A stretch of 11,321 bases of DNA from Verrucomicrobiota bacterium (GCA_027297085.1 JAPUIL010000634.1:1-11321); one strand, 5' to 3'; shown: positions 1 to 7,561, counted from the stretch's first letter. Notes: a model not told the origin generated them from the sequence alone. Translations and numbers: made by a program.

Positions 1-2
1 TG

Positions 3-401
3 GATGCTTTTCTAGGTATGTTATGGGATGGAGCCGGAGAAGCGCAGATCGACCTACAGCCTGAAAGTGCCTTTCTTACCGAGTTGAATGGACGGCCATT
101 CCCAAAAGACATTTACTGGGTGGGCATTGCCGGTACCGGAAGTCCGGTTGACCTTTTGAATATTCAAAACAACTCCAGGTTGAGCCAGACCTCGCTAGGT
201 CAGTCGGTGGGAAAACTCCAAAAAACTTTTCCCGAGCTCTTCAAGGGGACCGGTGACGGAGTTGTATCCACCGATTCCTTACATTGTGCTGAAATGAATG
301 CCGTGTACTATGTGGAAGCCAACCACCGCAATATGGTACGCGATCCCTCGGGAACACCTCCGGCCATTGAGATCATTAAGGATGTATTAAGCAGGAAATA
401 A
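3..401 (+). CDS. Alpha/beta-hydrolase (lipase/esterase-like), C-terminal fragment
   Basis: This is the 3' part of a gene that begins before the window. The frame is open from the first full codon (position 3), and the first ATG (position 18) sits in mid-domain, so I treat it as 5'-truncated and not as a 127-residue protein. The visible part looks like the C-terminal half of a serine hydrolase of the lipase/PGAP1-like kind. A WVGIAGTGSPVDLL strand-turn is followed by GTGDGVVSTDSL, where family practice places the catalytic Asp, and then by VEANHRNMV, where it places the catalytic His. The nucleophile elbow (GxSxG) is not visible and must lie upstream. The product is probably a lipid or ester hydrolase; the substrate cannot be told. 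The gene ends in TAA, in an AATAATAG context that supplies a second stop (TAG) in another frame. It converges on the EF-G-like gene. Confidence 0.65.
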   Translation, partial: DAFLGMLWDGAGEAQIDLQPESAFLTELNGRPFPKDIYWVGIAGTGSPVDLLNIQNNSRLSQTSLGQSVGKLQKTFPELFKGTGDGVVSTDSLHCAEMNAVYYVEANHRNMVRDPSGTPPAIEIIKDVLSRK

Positions 402-594
402 TAGATCCAGTTTCGGGTGGCGTTGAGCCAGGGCGGCCAGGTAGACGCTGTGATTCTCGATGTCGTGACAGGTGTGGGCAGCAAGGTTTGAATTAAGGAT
501 TGGAGTCGCTTTCCAGCCACATAGACCACTGCTGTTCTTCATTGCTGCCCTCGGAAAGTGGGTCGACGGATTTTTGTAGATGCGTGTCAGCCAT
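387..594 (-). pseudogene. Possible small broken or hypothetical gene
   Basis: Two short overlapping reading frames run leftward here. The first starts at ATG 594 with an AAGGA ribosome site (604-608) nine bases upstream. It encodes 33 residues beginning MADTHLQKSVDPLSEG and stops at 493-495. The second, in another frame, starts at ATG 542 and runs to TAA at 387-389. It encodes 51 residues, and its tail (CHDIENHSVYLAALAQRHP) looks protein-like. Both read ...SN near position 495, so one small deletion or insertion would join them into a protein of about 68 residues. I do not recognise the family. It overlaps the last 15 bases of the hydrolase gene. It may be a frameshifted gene, a sequencing error, or chance. 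Confidence 0.2.
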
Positions 595-631
595 GTCTTG
601 ATTTCCTTGTTCTAAAACCACCACCATTCCG

Positions 632-649
632 ACTCCTATAAAAAGGAGT
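632..649. terminator. Small hairpin between convergent genes
   Basis: ACTCCT (632-637) and AGGAGT (644-649) form a perfect 6-bp stem around the loop ATAAAA, about 40 bases past the stop of the EF-G-like gene. No clear U-run follows on either strand (TTTCT on the +, CGGAA on the -), so it would be a weak intrinsic terminator at best. Its placement between two converging genes is the main reason to list it. Confidence 0.25.
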
Positions 650-689
650 TTCTGAAATGCAGTATTTAGTAATAAAGATCTATCCGAAC

Positions 690-2750
690 TTAAATTGAAG
701 CCGCCACGACTTTTGCTTCCACGTCGGGTGGAGCGTATTCATAGCGGTCGAACTCTTCGGTATGGATGCCACTGCCGCCGGTAATGGATCTTAATTTTGT
801 AGCGTACCGGTACAATTCCATTTCGGGAACCTGGGCTTTGACTACCTGGTATTTACCATCCACATCCACTCCTTGAATACGACCGCGTATGCTGGAGATG
901 TCGCCCATTACATCACCGAGGTAGACCTCGGGTACACGAATTTCCAGTTTCATGATTGGTTCCAGTAGACACGGTTGTGCAGCCTTAAAAGCTTCCCTGA
1001 ACGCACCTTTACCGGCGATTTGAAAGGCGATGTCCTTGGAATCAACCGGGTGCATTTTTCCATCATAAAAATCGATGGCTACATCGGTGACATGGTAACC
1101 TGCCAGAATGCCTTCTGTAATTGCGGCGTTCATACCCTTTTCAACTGATGGAACAAAAATGCGGTCCACATTTTGGCCGACTAATGAATCCTTAAATTCG
1201 ATACCGCTGTTGCGAGCTCCGGGTTTAATGCGCATCCACACCTCACCAAACTGCCCGGCACCACCGGATTGTTTTTTGTGGCGGTATTTAGACTCGGCCG
1301 GTTTGCGAATGGTTTCTCTGAAGGCTATGCGTGGTTGAACGAGGTTGATGTCTACTTTGAAACGATTTTTCAATCGTCCCCGAATCACTTCCAGGTGGAG
1401 TTCTCCCTGGCCACTGAGCACCAGCTCGTTGGTCTCATGGTTGTGCTCGAACAGAAAAGTGGGATCTTCCTCGTGCAGGGTAGATAATCCTTCTGCGAGT
1501 TTTTCCTCATCCCCCCGTTTGTTGACGACCAAGGCAGCATGAATATTTGGTTTCGGGTAACTGACCTTCGGCAATTTTATCTTACGGTCGGGACTGGTTA
1601 GGGTATTGCCTGTGTGCGTATCGCGCAGTTTGGCCATTACTCCGATGTCTCCAGGACCCAGGTTGAGAACCGGCTCTCGCTCATGTCCCTGCAGGGTAAA
1701 AATCTGACCAATTTTCTCCATGCAGTTGCGGTTGGGGTTGTACAGTTCGATTCCGGGCTGGATGCTGCCTGAGTACATCCTGCAGAAGGATAGTTCTCCC
1801 ACGTGTGGTTCACTGATAGTCTTCCAAATATAACATGCAGGGGCTTTGTCTTCGAGGTCGATAGTAGTGTTCTTCGTGCCATTGTCTTCTACGGGCACCA
1901 CTTTCCGGTCAATTGGTGAGCTGCCATATTTGGAAATCATATCCATGAGCCTCGCCACTCCCACATCGTTAAGCGCTGAGGTAACGAATGCAGGCACGAA
2001 GATACCCTGCTGCACAGCTTTATGGATTCCGCTTCGCAGTTCTTCTTCACTTAAATTGCCTTCTTCGAAAAAGTGTTCCAGGAGGGTATCGTCCGCCTCA
2101 GCCACGTACTCGATGAGTTTCGAGTGCAGTTCCTTGACACGGTCATTCCACTCTCCTGCAGCAGCAGTTTCGGTGAATTTGCCCGACCCATCTGTCTTGT
2201 ATTCGATTTCTTCTGAGCGAAGCACATCCAAGACTCGTTTAAATCCGGGACCCGGGTCCATGGGTAAGGTCATCGGGAATACATTGTTGCCAAAGTGTTG
2301 CTGGATATCTGCCAGGACCTTGTCAAAATTCACGTTTTCTTTGTCAGCTCCGTTGATGACAATCATCTTAGGGATTTCGTAACGGGTTGCATACTCCCAA
2401 ACCTGGTCGGTACCCAGTTGGGGACCATGGAGCGCATCGACGACGACTAGCGCAAAGTCTCCCACTCTGAGAGCCCCCAATCCTTCACTGATAAAGTCAA
2501 AATATCCTGGGGTATCGATGATGTTAAACTTGTTCTCCTGCCAAGTACAATGAAGAAGCGACGCATGCACGGACATCTGTCGCTCCTTTTCGCTTTCATG
2601 GTAATCACTCGCAGTGTTGCCGGCTTCGATAGATCCCATTCTGTTGATCTCGCCCGCGGTTGCGAGCATCGCCTCAGACAGGATGGTTTTACCGGCGCCC
2701 TGATGACCAACCAGGGCAAAATTTCTAATATGTTCGGCTGTAAAGCTCAT
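690..2750 (-). CDS. Elongation factor G-like GTPase (EF-G2 / PRK12740 type)
   Basis: A 686-residue translational GTPase with the full EF-G domain order. The G domain (about 1-275) carries the P-loop GHQGAGKT (15-22), a switch region of the KERQMSV type (55-61) and DTPGYFDF (79-86). Domain II (about 300-385) follows, then domains III-V, including KKQSGGAGQFGEVW of domain IV and PEVYLGDVMGDISSIRGR near the C-terminus. The GxxGAGKT P-loop and the switch region differ from canonical EF-G (AHIDAGKT, RGITI) and match the EF-G-like family often annotated fusA2 or EF-G2. A role in ribosome translocation is therefore not assured; relatives act in translation, recycling or stress. The guanine-recognition motif reads NGAD (133-136) instead of NKxD. 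No Shine-Dalgarno is evident before the ATG; CATATGAGC is the start context. The gene is monocistronic by layout, with 209 bases upstream. Confidence 0.9.
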   Translation of the reverse strand: MSFTAEHIRNFALVGHQGAGKTILSEAMLATAGEINRMGSIEAGNTASDYHESEKERQMSVHASLLHCTWQENKFNIIDTPGYFDFISEGLGALRVGDFALVVVDALHGPQLGTDQVWEYATRYEIPKMIVINGADKENVNFDKVLADIQQHFGNNVFPMTLPMDPGPGFKRVLDVLRSEEIEYKTDGSGKFTETAAAGEWNDRVKELHSKLIEYVAEADDTLLEHFFEEGNLSEEELRSGIHKAVQQGIFVPAFVTSALNDVGVARLMDMISKYGSSPIDRKVVPVEDNGTKNTTIDLEDKAPACYIWKTISEPHVGELSFCRMYSGSIQPGIELYNPNRNCMEKIGQIFTLQGHEREPVLNLGPGDIGVMAKLRDTHTGNTLTSPDRKIKLPKVSYPKPNIHAALVVNKRGDEEKLAEGLSTLHEEDPTFLFEHNHETNELVLSGQGELHLEVIRGRLKNRFKVDINLVQPRIAFRETIRKPAESKYRHKKQSGGAGQFGEVWMRIKPGARNSGIEFKDSLVGQNVDRIFVPSVEKGMNAAITEGILAGYHVTDVAIDFYDGKMHPVDSKDIAFQIAGKGAFREAFKAAQPCLLEPIMKLEIRVPEVYLGDVMGDISSIRGRIQGVDVDGKYQVVKAQVPEMELYRYATKLRSITGGSGIHTEEFDRYEYAPPDVEAKVVAASI

Positions 2751-2771
2751 ATGGGAATTGGAGTTAACGAT

Positions 2772-2801
2772 AGAGTAAAGATTTGCTTATGACCTCGTCA
2801 A
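2772..2801 (-). promoter_or_regulatory. Weak candidate promoter for the EF-G-like gene
   Basis: On the - strand a TTGACG box (2801-2796) lies 18 bases before TACTCT (2777-2772), about 20 bases upstream of the ATG. The -35 is good and the -10 is poor (3 of 6). The rest of 2802-2959 shows no gene, hairpin with T-run or repeat that I can support, although the leftward sugar operon must end there. Confidence 0.2.
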
Positions 2802-2959
2802 AGCAGCGGACCTTGCAGGCTACACAGGGAAGGAGGTTTTGCCAAGCCGTTTGAGAGAAAATTTCTGATTTTGTTTGAGGTGAGGTTTCGAGCACGTTGC
2901 AGGAGGTAGCTTGCCGCCGAACTGGAGATGAGGAGTGAGAGTAAGAGACCGAATTGGGA

Positions 2960-3814
2960 TTAGAGCACCTCCCACAGCTGGGGTAATGCTGTGAGTACTA
3001 CATCGGGCTCAAGATTTTTGCATCGTTGGTCAGATTCCCGGAGGCGGAGGGACCGCTGATCGCCGGCGAAGAGTGCTGTGCGAAGGCCAGCCTGACTGGC
3101 CGTCCAGATATCGTTGAGCATGTCGTTGCCTACGTAAAGAGCCTGTTCTGAGGCGATGTCACGTGCAGCCAACGCCGTTGTGAGCTTTTGGAATAGCTCG
3201 ACCGAGGGTTTGCCCAGTCGTTCGACGTATGACCAGACGCAGAGGTCATCCTGAAATCCGAGCCTTTCAAGCGTTTGACCGGTAAACCCTTCTACCATAA
3301 CTGGTGTGTAGAACTGCGCGTTGGAAACGATTCCTGTCGGCATCGACCGATCCTTCAATCCATTGAGCAGATCGAGCAAATACGGCATGGGCCAGACTGG
3401 GTTGACCGCGCATTCGAACCGAATAGCTATCTCTTTTAATGCGTCACAATCGGGTACGGAGGTCGTAGTGACATCGAAAAAACGCTCCCAGATCTCCAAA
3501 ATATCTACTTCAGGATAGGCAGCTCCCTTGGCTTTGGCCGCCGAGTGGTCTTCCTTAATTAGACTATAAAATGTTTTGGAGAGATTGGGCTTGCCGGAGG
3601 GAGTGTGCCCGCACTTTTCCAGGATTGAGCGGAGCTCGGCTTCGCGGTCGATTGTTTGAGCAATACTTATATCGCCCGTACCGGAAACCACCAATGTACC
3701 ATAGACATCGAAGATAACGGTTTGGATATCGTCCAGTTTTGGCAGTTTGGGGCTGAGGCCGGTGGGTATGGGCTCCAGAGCTGTACTGAGGCTGGTAAAG
3801 ATATCCGCGAGCAT
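2960..3814 (-). CDS. HAD-superfamily hydrolase, candidate glucosyl-3-phosphoglycerate phosphatase
   Basis: A 284-residue HAD hydrolase with all four motifs: nucleophile FDVYGTL (Asp36), motif II Ser164-Asn165 in GIVSNAQ, motif III Lys202 in RLGKPS, and motif IV GNDMLND (229-235) binding Mg2+. About 120 residues between motifs I and II form a helical cap of the subclass I type. The residue two after the nucleophile is Tyr38, where sugar phosphatases normally have the acid/base Asp (DxD). DxYGT is better known from haloacid dehalogenases and some uncharacterised HADs. Its place as last gene of the GpgS operon makes it the candidate for dephosphorylating glucosyl-3-phosphoglycerate (or a glycosylated form), but the classic enzymes for that step are of other types. 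The start ATG lies one base after the TGA of the upstream glycosyltransferase (TGACATG). There is no clear ribosome site, so translational coupling is likely. The first 30 residues, before the core, are of unknown role. Confidence 0.8.
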   Translation of the reverse strand: MLADIFTSLSTALEPIPTGLSPKLPKLDDIQTVIFDVYGTLVVSGTGDISIAQTIDREAELRSILEKCGHTPSGKPNLSKTFYSLIKEDHSAAKAKGAAYPEVDILEIWERFFDVTTTSVPDCDALKEIAIRFECAVNPVWPMPYLLDLLNGLKDRSMPTGIVSNAQFYTPVMVEGFTGQTLERLGFQDDLCVWSYVERLGKPSVELFQKLTTALAARDIASEQALYVGNDMLNDIWTASQAGLRTALFAGDQRSLRLRESDQRCKNLEPDVVLTALPQLWEVL

Positions 3815-3815
3815 G

Positions 3816-5270
3816 TCAGGTGCGAAGGAGGTGGAAACGGCGTGGATCGAGAAAGCAGTTTAACACCGCTTGTGTATCTAAAAATTGAGGACCGGATGCC
3901 GTGGCTTCCAGCAGCTTATTGTAAATAACCAAAAGAGTTTGGCCGTACGACTCGGTATTAAAGTGTTTTTCAATGATCCTACGATTGTCCTCCACCTCAG
4001 AGTCCCGCAGTAGTCTGTCCAATTTCTCGGGTGCGAATTCTAGCTTCAGCGACGGACTCTTGGCTACCCGTTCAATCACGGTTTCCTGCATGGATTCATC
4101 CAACCGGCCAAAGTCCACGAGGTCACCCCGCGTGATGTCATCCATGGCGATTTCGGTCATCTGCTTATTAAACGATTGCCGGTAACTTTGGTGATAACGG
4201 ACGAGCGCCTCATGGATGACTTTTCTCAAGCGGTCTTTCCCCACCCACGCAATTGGCACATCGAGCCGTGGGTAGAGACCCTGCAGATGGATGCCGAACT
4301 CAGTGAAATCGCGGGTGATTTCCGGCAGGTCCCGACCGACTAGTTGGGCGCCGATCAAATACGGCTCGAGGTAGGCCAGTCCGAAGCCTTCTGCGATGCT
4401 GGTAGTCAATAGCGCATAGGACGAGTTCAGCAGAGCATCGAATGAATGGTGTGTGCCCAGTCCAAATTTTACGGGCAAGTTCAATCGGTCGGCCACCGAT
4501 ACCCAGCCTTCGTAGATGGGCAATGCGGTAGGGTTTGCCGGAGCCATGGTGGAGCCGAATACTTCGTGGTCGGCCGCTGCGGCAGACCAGAGGAGCAGCT
4601 CTCCCATATTTTTCCGGCGAATGGAACGAGTAGGGTATAGATAGAGCCTTTTATCTTGAAATTCAGGGGTATCTAACCTGGCATCTTCGTCGACTTCCAG
4701 CCATACGGGATTAGCTAGCAGGTTGCAATGATCCTGATCAACCCCCACCTGGTTAAAGTAAGAGCAGTCTCGTCCGTTTATGAAGGCGTAACCGATGTGG
4801 TCGCCGGTTGGATAGAGGATATTGTTCAGGCGCTGAGGATCTTTACCGGCTAGAGTGATCAACAAAGCCTTGTAATTGTCAGGTCGTCCATCCTCCGCAA
4901 AGTCGTGAATCTGCAGGAGCAGCTTTTGCCCTTCCCTGGCCCAGTTGGAGACGACGACCGGAACCTCCAGGTTCTTGGCCAGGCTATGATTATGCACATG
5001 CCAGAGGTCCGGCAGGGCACCCCATTCTGTTTTGCAGCTTTCCTCCAGATCTCGTTTGAGATCATCCGCACGGATTTGATCAAATGAGTCGTTGTAAGCC
5101 AGTCCGGAAATTACACGAACATTCTCGAAGGGAAACGCCTTTCTGGTGGGTTCTTCGCAGCAGAACACGAGCGACTCCACGCCCGCCTGATTCAAGGCTC
5201 GTACTGTGTTTTCAATGACACGCGTGACTCCGCCAGGCTTGAGGTGGTAATGCAGAATTGCAACGCGCAT
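3816..5270 (-). CDS. GT4-type (GT-B fold) glycosyltransferase
   Basis: A 484-residue retaining glycosyltransferase of the GT4 style. The N-terminal Rossmann domain starts HYHLKPGGVTRVIE (7-20), with the glycine loop that contacts the acceptor or donor. HNH at 93-95 and IHDF at 121-124 line the probable cleft. The C-terminal domain carries PTRSIRRKN (213-221), whose Arg/Lys usually hold the donor diphosphate, and EGFGLAYLE (294-302), the E-x7-E donor-sugar motif. The C-terminal 100 residues are longer than usual and end in a basic tail. It is soluble, with no membrane segment. Donor and acceptor are unknown. Between GpgS and the HAD gene it probably adds a second sugar to glucosyl(-phospho)glycerate or acts on a related small glycoside. 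The stop of gpgS is 23 bases upstream of this ATG; no strong ribosome site is seen. Confidence 0.8.
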   Translation of the reverse strand: MRVAILHYHLKPGGVTRVIENTVRALNQAGVESLVFCCEEPTRKAFPFENVRVISGLAYNDSFDQIRADDLKRDLEESCKTEWGALPDLWHVHNHSLAKNLEVPVVVSNWAREGQKLLLQIHDFAEDGRPDNYKALLITLAGKDPQRLNNILYPTGDHIGYAFINGRDCSYFNQVGVDQDHCNLLANPVWLEVDEDARLDTPEFQDKRLYLYPTRSIRRKNMGELLLWSAAAADHEVFGSTMAPANPTALPIYEGWVSVADRLNLPVKFGLGTHHSFDALLNSSYALLTTSIAEGFGLAYLEPYLIGAQLVGRDLPEITRDFTEFGIHLQGLYPRLDVPIAWVGKDRLRKVIHEALVRYHQSYRQSFNKQMTEIAMDDITRGDLVDFGRLDESMQETVIERVAKSPSLKLEFAPEKLDRLLRDSEVEDNRRIIEKHFNTESYGQTLLVIYNKLLEATASGPQFLDTQAVLNCFLDPRRFHLLRT

Positions 5271-5293
5271 GGCAGAGACCGAAGTGACGTTGA

Positions 5294-6286
5294 TCAGGCC
5301 TTCTGTTTGCGTAGTCCAAATTTTTTCCGGTATTCCGGAATGGTCGACATCGGAGGACGTTCTTCTTCTTTGATCGTTTGTTCGATCAACTGGTATTGCT
5401 GGTCCTGAGCCTGAAAATGTTTATAAATCTGGTTGAGTTCGGGCAGCTTTTCGATGGTGCCGTATTTCTGCATGCGGTTGAAAAAACTCTGCAGGATACC
5501 GAAGGACATTTTTCCCAGGGAAATCGTGGTTTGGTTGCGGTGTACCCGTTGGTCCAGGTCCGTTTGTCCAAATGCATCCATCCCCCATTTGTGATAAACG
5601 TCTAGGATGTGGGATGTTTCAACTCCGTAGCCGATTGGGAATGGCAAATCCTGCAATACTCCCCGGCGAACGGCGTACTCTCCTGAAAGCGGTTGAATAA
5701 TACCGGTAAGGTCGGGGTAGAACATGGCGAACAGCGGACGTATCAGAATTTCTGTGACGCGACCGCCACCAGATGGCCGGACTCCTTGGGAGAAAGCCAA
5801 AGGACGATCGTAGAAGGCTTTAACGTACTGGATTTTCTTGTGGTAAATCAGCGGGGCGACCAAGGCATAAACAAACCGCGGGTGGATGTTTTTTATATCC
5901 GCATCTACATAAACAATAATGTCGCCGTTTAGCTGGTGAATGGCCTTCCATAGGTTTTCTCCTTTGCCGGGTTTGAAGCCTTGCTTTGGCAGAATATCGG
6001 CCGATAGGTAGGTGTCAGCTCCGAAAGAGGCTGCAATTTCGAGGGTCTTATCCGTTGAACCGGAATCAATCACCGCGATTTCGTCGAGAAGCGGGTATCG
6101 GTTCATCAACTCTGATTTAAAGATGATGATTTCTTTGCCGATTGTTTTTTCCTCATTCAGAGTAGGAATACAGAGTGAGATTTTAAGTCCCTGCTTTTCC
6201 TTCTCCTCGATGAGATGAAGGAGATTCCAGAACTCTGAGTGGTGAAAGGTGTTGGTTTCCAGCCAGGTTTTTTTCTTGTTACTCAT
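5294..6286 (-). CDS. gpgS: Glucosyl-3-phosphoglycerate synthase (GT81)
   Basis: A 330-residue GT-A fold enzyme that transfers glucose from an NDP-glucose to 3-phosphoglycerate, the committed step of glucosylglycerate synthesis. Evidence in order: donor-binding strand SLCIPTLNEEKTIG (37-50); IDSGSTDKT (73-81); the metal-binding DAD (128-130) in VYVDAD; KAFYDRP (156-162), followed by a glycine-rich loop at 173-175; PLSGEYAVRR (199-208); GYGVETSHILD (219-229); and RVHRNQ (247-252), which holds the conserved Arg/His of the family. The length matches mycobacterial and other GpgS proteins (about 320-340). I chose the start at 6286, not the longer ATG at 6322, because GGAG lies nine bases before it and the extra 12 residues would lie wholly inside the upstream M20 gene. 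The start overlaps that gene's stop by eight bases (ATGAGTAA), so the two are translationally coupled. Confidence 0.9.
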   Translation of the reverse strand: MSNKKKTWLETNTFHHSEFWNLLHLIEEKEKQGLKISLCIPTLNEEKTIGKEIIIFKSELMNRYPLLDEIAVIDSGSTDKTLEIAASFGADTYLSADILPKQGFKPGKGENLWKAIHQLNGDIIVYVDADIKNIHPRFVYALVAPLIYHKKIQYVKAFYDRPLAFSQGVRPSGGGRVTEILIRPLFAMFYPDLTGIIQPLSGEYAVRRGVLQDLPFPIGYGVETSHILDVYHKWGMDAFGQTDLDQRVHRNQTTISLGKMSFGILQSFFNRMQKYGTIEKLPELNQIYKHFQAQDQQYQLIEQTIKEEERPPMSTIPEYRKKFGLRKQKA

Positions 6287-7454
6287 CGAAGAATTCTCCG
6301 TCCATGGCTTGCAAGATGCCAACTAGTTGAGCCAATCCGCTGAAAATGGGGTCGATGGCTATGTTTTCATTTAGACTATGCATTTGAGAGGCTTTGGTGA
6401 TTCCAATAGTGAGGCCGGGAATCTCTTTGTCGATGAGGGCTGAAAGTTCGCCTACGCTGGGTTGGATTTTGGACACGATGCCTAGGCTTTCCTGAATGCG
6501 CCGGGCGGCCTTGGTTAAGGGGTTGGAAAAATCGATGCCTCCCGGGCGTCTTCGGGCGATGACATTCAGAGTGACTTCAGCCTGGGTATTGGAGGCGACT
6601 TCGTCCGTCAATTCTTCCAGGCTTTGTTGAAGCTTGCCGACCATGCCGGTTTGTTCGGACCGGATTTCGAAGTGGAGCGAACCACTGGTTGGAACGGTAT
6701 TGTAGGAATTTCCGGCGCTGACCGAGCCGAAAGTGATGGTAGTCTTCGGTTTAGTGGGGAGAGGGATGGCCATCATTTTGGTGATAACCTCGTTGAGAAT
6801 GCTGATTGCTCCGGAACTTTCAAAGAGAGTCCAATCATATTCATCGGGGATGTTGCAGCGGATTTCTCCACGAAGCATACCCACAGAGGTGTAACTTAAA
6901 CGTCCGAGTTGGGCGCCTTCTACAAAAAGACCGTAGTCGATGTGCACCTTGGCGTTATTCATAAAAAATCGAATGCCTTCCAGGTCGCCACGACCGAGGC
7001 CGCGGGTAATTCCCATGAGCAGCACATTCTGTTTCAGCTGGATACCCAGATGCTGTAGGATTTTAGGAATAGAAGCGACTACGGCGCAGCCGAGCGAATT
7101 GTCAGCGACGCCGGGGCCAAATATCCGGGAGGATTCCACTCGGACCGTGTGGTCTACAGTCCGGGCGAATACCGTATCGGTGTGAGCGGCAACCAGGATA
7201 TTTTTTTCGCCTTCAGAACCGCGAATGAAACCGAAGGCGTTACCCACCTCGTCGGTGGAGATACTATCGAGACCTGCCTCAGTAAATCGATCCAGGAAAA
7301 ACCGGATACGGGCTTCCTCCTCAAAAGTGGGGGCTGGAATCTCGCCCATCATGACGAGGTTGGCGAGGATGATTTCGCGGATCTCTTTGACTTGATCCTT
7401 GATAGATTCGACTCCATTGAGGAGATCGTTTATAGATGTGGGCGGAGCGGCCAT
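6279..7454 (-). CDS. M20-family metallopeptidase homologue lacking the catalytic Glu pair
   Basis: A 391-residue member of the M20/M25/M40 fold, normally di-zinc aminopeptidases, deacetylases or carboxypeptidases. Visible ligands are His91 and Asp93 in AAHTDTVF, the bridging Asp118 in GVADNSLG, Glu179 in FVEGAQLG and His359 in MHSLNE. The dimerisation or lid domain lies at about 190-300 with NTVPTSGSLHFEIRS (252-266). Where relatives read GEEGLGDLRG, giving the general-base Glu and a metal-ligand Glu, this protein reads TRGLGRGDLEG (150-160), so neither Glu is present. The frame is intact around this site. The protein may be inactive as a peptidase, bind one metal, or serve a structural or regulatory role; a changed chemistry is also possible. 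It is the first gene of the leftward operon and overlaps gpgS by eight bases. It has no signal peptide, so it is cytoplasmic. Confidence 0.85.
   Translation of the reverse strand: MAAPPTSINDLLNGVESIKDQVKEIREIILANLVMMGEIPAPTFEEEARIRFFLDRFTEAGLDSISTDEVGNAFGFIRGSEGEKNILVAAHTDTVFARTVDHTVRVESSRIFGPGVADNSLGCAVVASIPKILQHLGIQLKQNVLLMGITRGLGRGDLEGIRFFMNNAKVHIDYGLFVEGAQLGRLSYTSVGMLRGEIRCNIPDEYDWTLFESSGAISILNEVITKMMAIPLPTKPKTTITFGSVSAGNSYNTVPTSGSLHFEIRSEQTGMVGKLQQSLEELTDEVASNTQAEVTLNVIARRRPGGIDFSNPLTKAARRIQESLGIVSKIQPSVGELSALIDKEIPGLTIGITKASQMHSLNENIAIDPIFSGLAQLVGILQAMDGEFFDE
6296..6299 (-). promoter_or_regulatory. Ribosome binding site for gpgS
   Basis: GGAG on the - strand, nine bases before the ATG at 6286 and inside the end of the M20 gene. 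It supports the 330-residue start over the upstream in-frame ATG at 6322. Confidence 0.6.
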
Positions 7455-7466
7455 AATGTATACAAA

Positions 7467-7480
7467 AGGTTAAATAACCT
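7467..7480. promoter_or_regulatory. Inverted repeat, candidate operator of the leftward operon
   Basis: AGGTTAAATAACCT: 6-bp arms around a 2-base centre, 13 bases before the M20 start codon and just downstream of the candidate leftward -10 box, where a repressor site would be expected. A related sequence sits at 7551-7561 on the other side. A smaller perfect palindrome, TGTATACA (7457-7464), lies between this repeat and the start codon. Confidence 0.35.
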
Positions 7481-7488
7481 CGGGCATG

Positions 7489-7519
7489 ATTTTAGCTGGT
7501 GTAGGGTATGTGATTGCAA
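7489..7519 (-). promoter_or_regulatory. Candidate leftward promoter (M20-gpgS-GT-HAD operon)
   Basis: On the - strand TTGCAA (7519-7514) precedes TAAAAT (7494-7489, 5 of 6 to the consensus) by 19 bases, a slightly long spacer. The predicted start falls near 7482, directly before the inverted repeat at 7467-7480. It is the best -10 box I see in the divergent gap. Confidence 0.35.
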
Positions 7520-7541
7520 GACACTAATGTTTTCTTATCTA
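7514..7541 (+). promoter_or_regulatory. Candidate rightward promoter (GT-phosphorylase operon)
   Basis: The same palindromic TTGCAA (7514-7519) can serve as a -35 for the + strand, with TATCTA (7536-7541) after a 16-base spacer as a modest -10. The predicted start near 7547 lies just before GGTTGTTAACC (7551-7561). This is weaker than the leftward candidate. Confidence 0.25.
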
Positions 7542-7550
7542 GGTTTTTTT

Positions 7551-7561
7551 GGTTGTTAACC
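7551..7561. promoter_or_regulatory. Inverted repeat, candidate operator of the rightward operon
   Basis: GGTTGTTAACC: 4-bp arms GGTT/AACC around a 3-base centre, preceded by a T-run. It resembles the GGTT..AACC repeat at 7467-7480 and occupies the matching place downstream of the rightward promoter candidate. It is short, so it could be chance. Confidence 0.25.

Noticed and set aside
308..529. A 73-codon - strand frame overlapping the hydrolase end
   Set aside because: Its 3' half is antisense to the conserved catalytic His/Asp region of the hydrolase and it shows no motif.
657..698. A 13-codon + strand mini-frame with a good AAGGAG site, next to the hairpin at 632-649
   Set aside because: It is very short and overlaps the end of the EF-G-like gene; the AGGAG is also an arm of the hairpin. 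Probably chance.
1846..2382. A 178-codon open frame antisense to the EF-G-like gene
   Set aside because: Its composition is Ser-rich with no recognisable motif, and it lies wholly opposite the conserved G domain of a confident gene, so it is a codon-bias shadow.
6287..6322. Longer start for gpgS at 6322
   Set aside because: The extra 12 residues lie inside the M20 gene and have no ribosome site; ATG 6286 has GGAG at good spacing and a typical overlapping-stop arrangement.
7149..7559. A 136-codon + strand frame running through the M20 start and the divergent gap
   Set aside because: Most of it is antisense to the conserved M20 N-terminus, and its tail crosses the promoter region; no ribosome site or family features.
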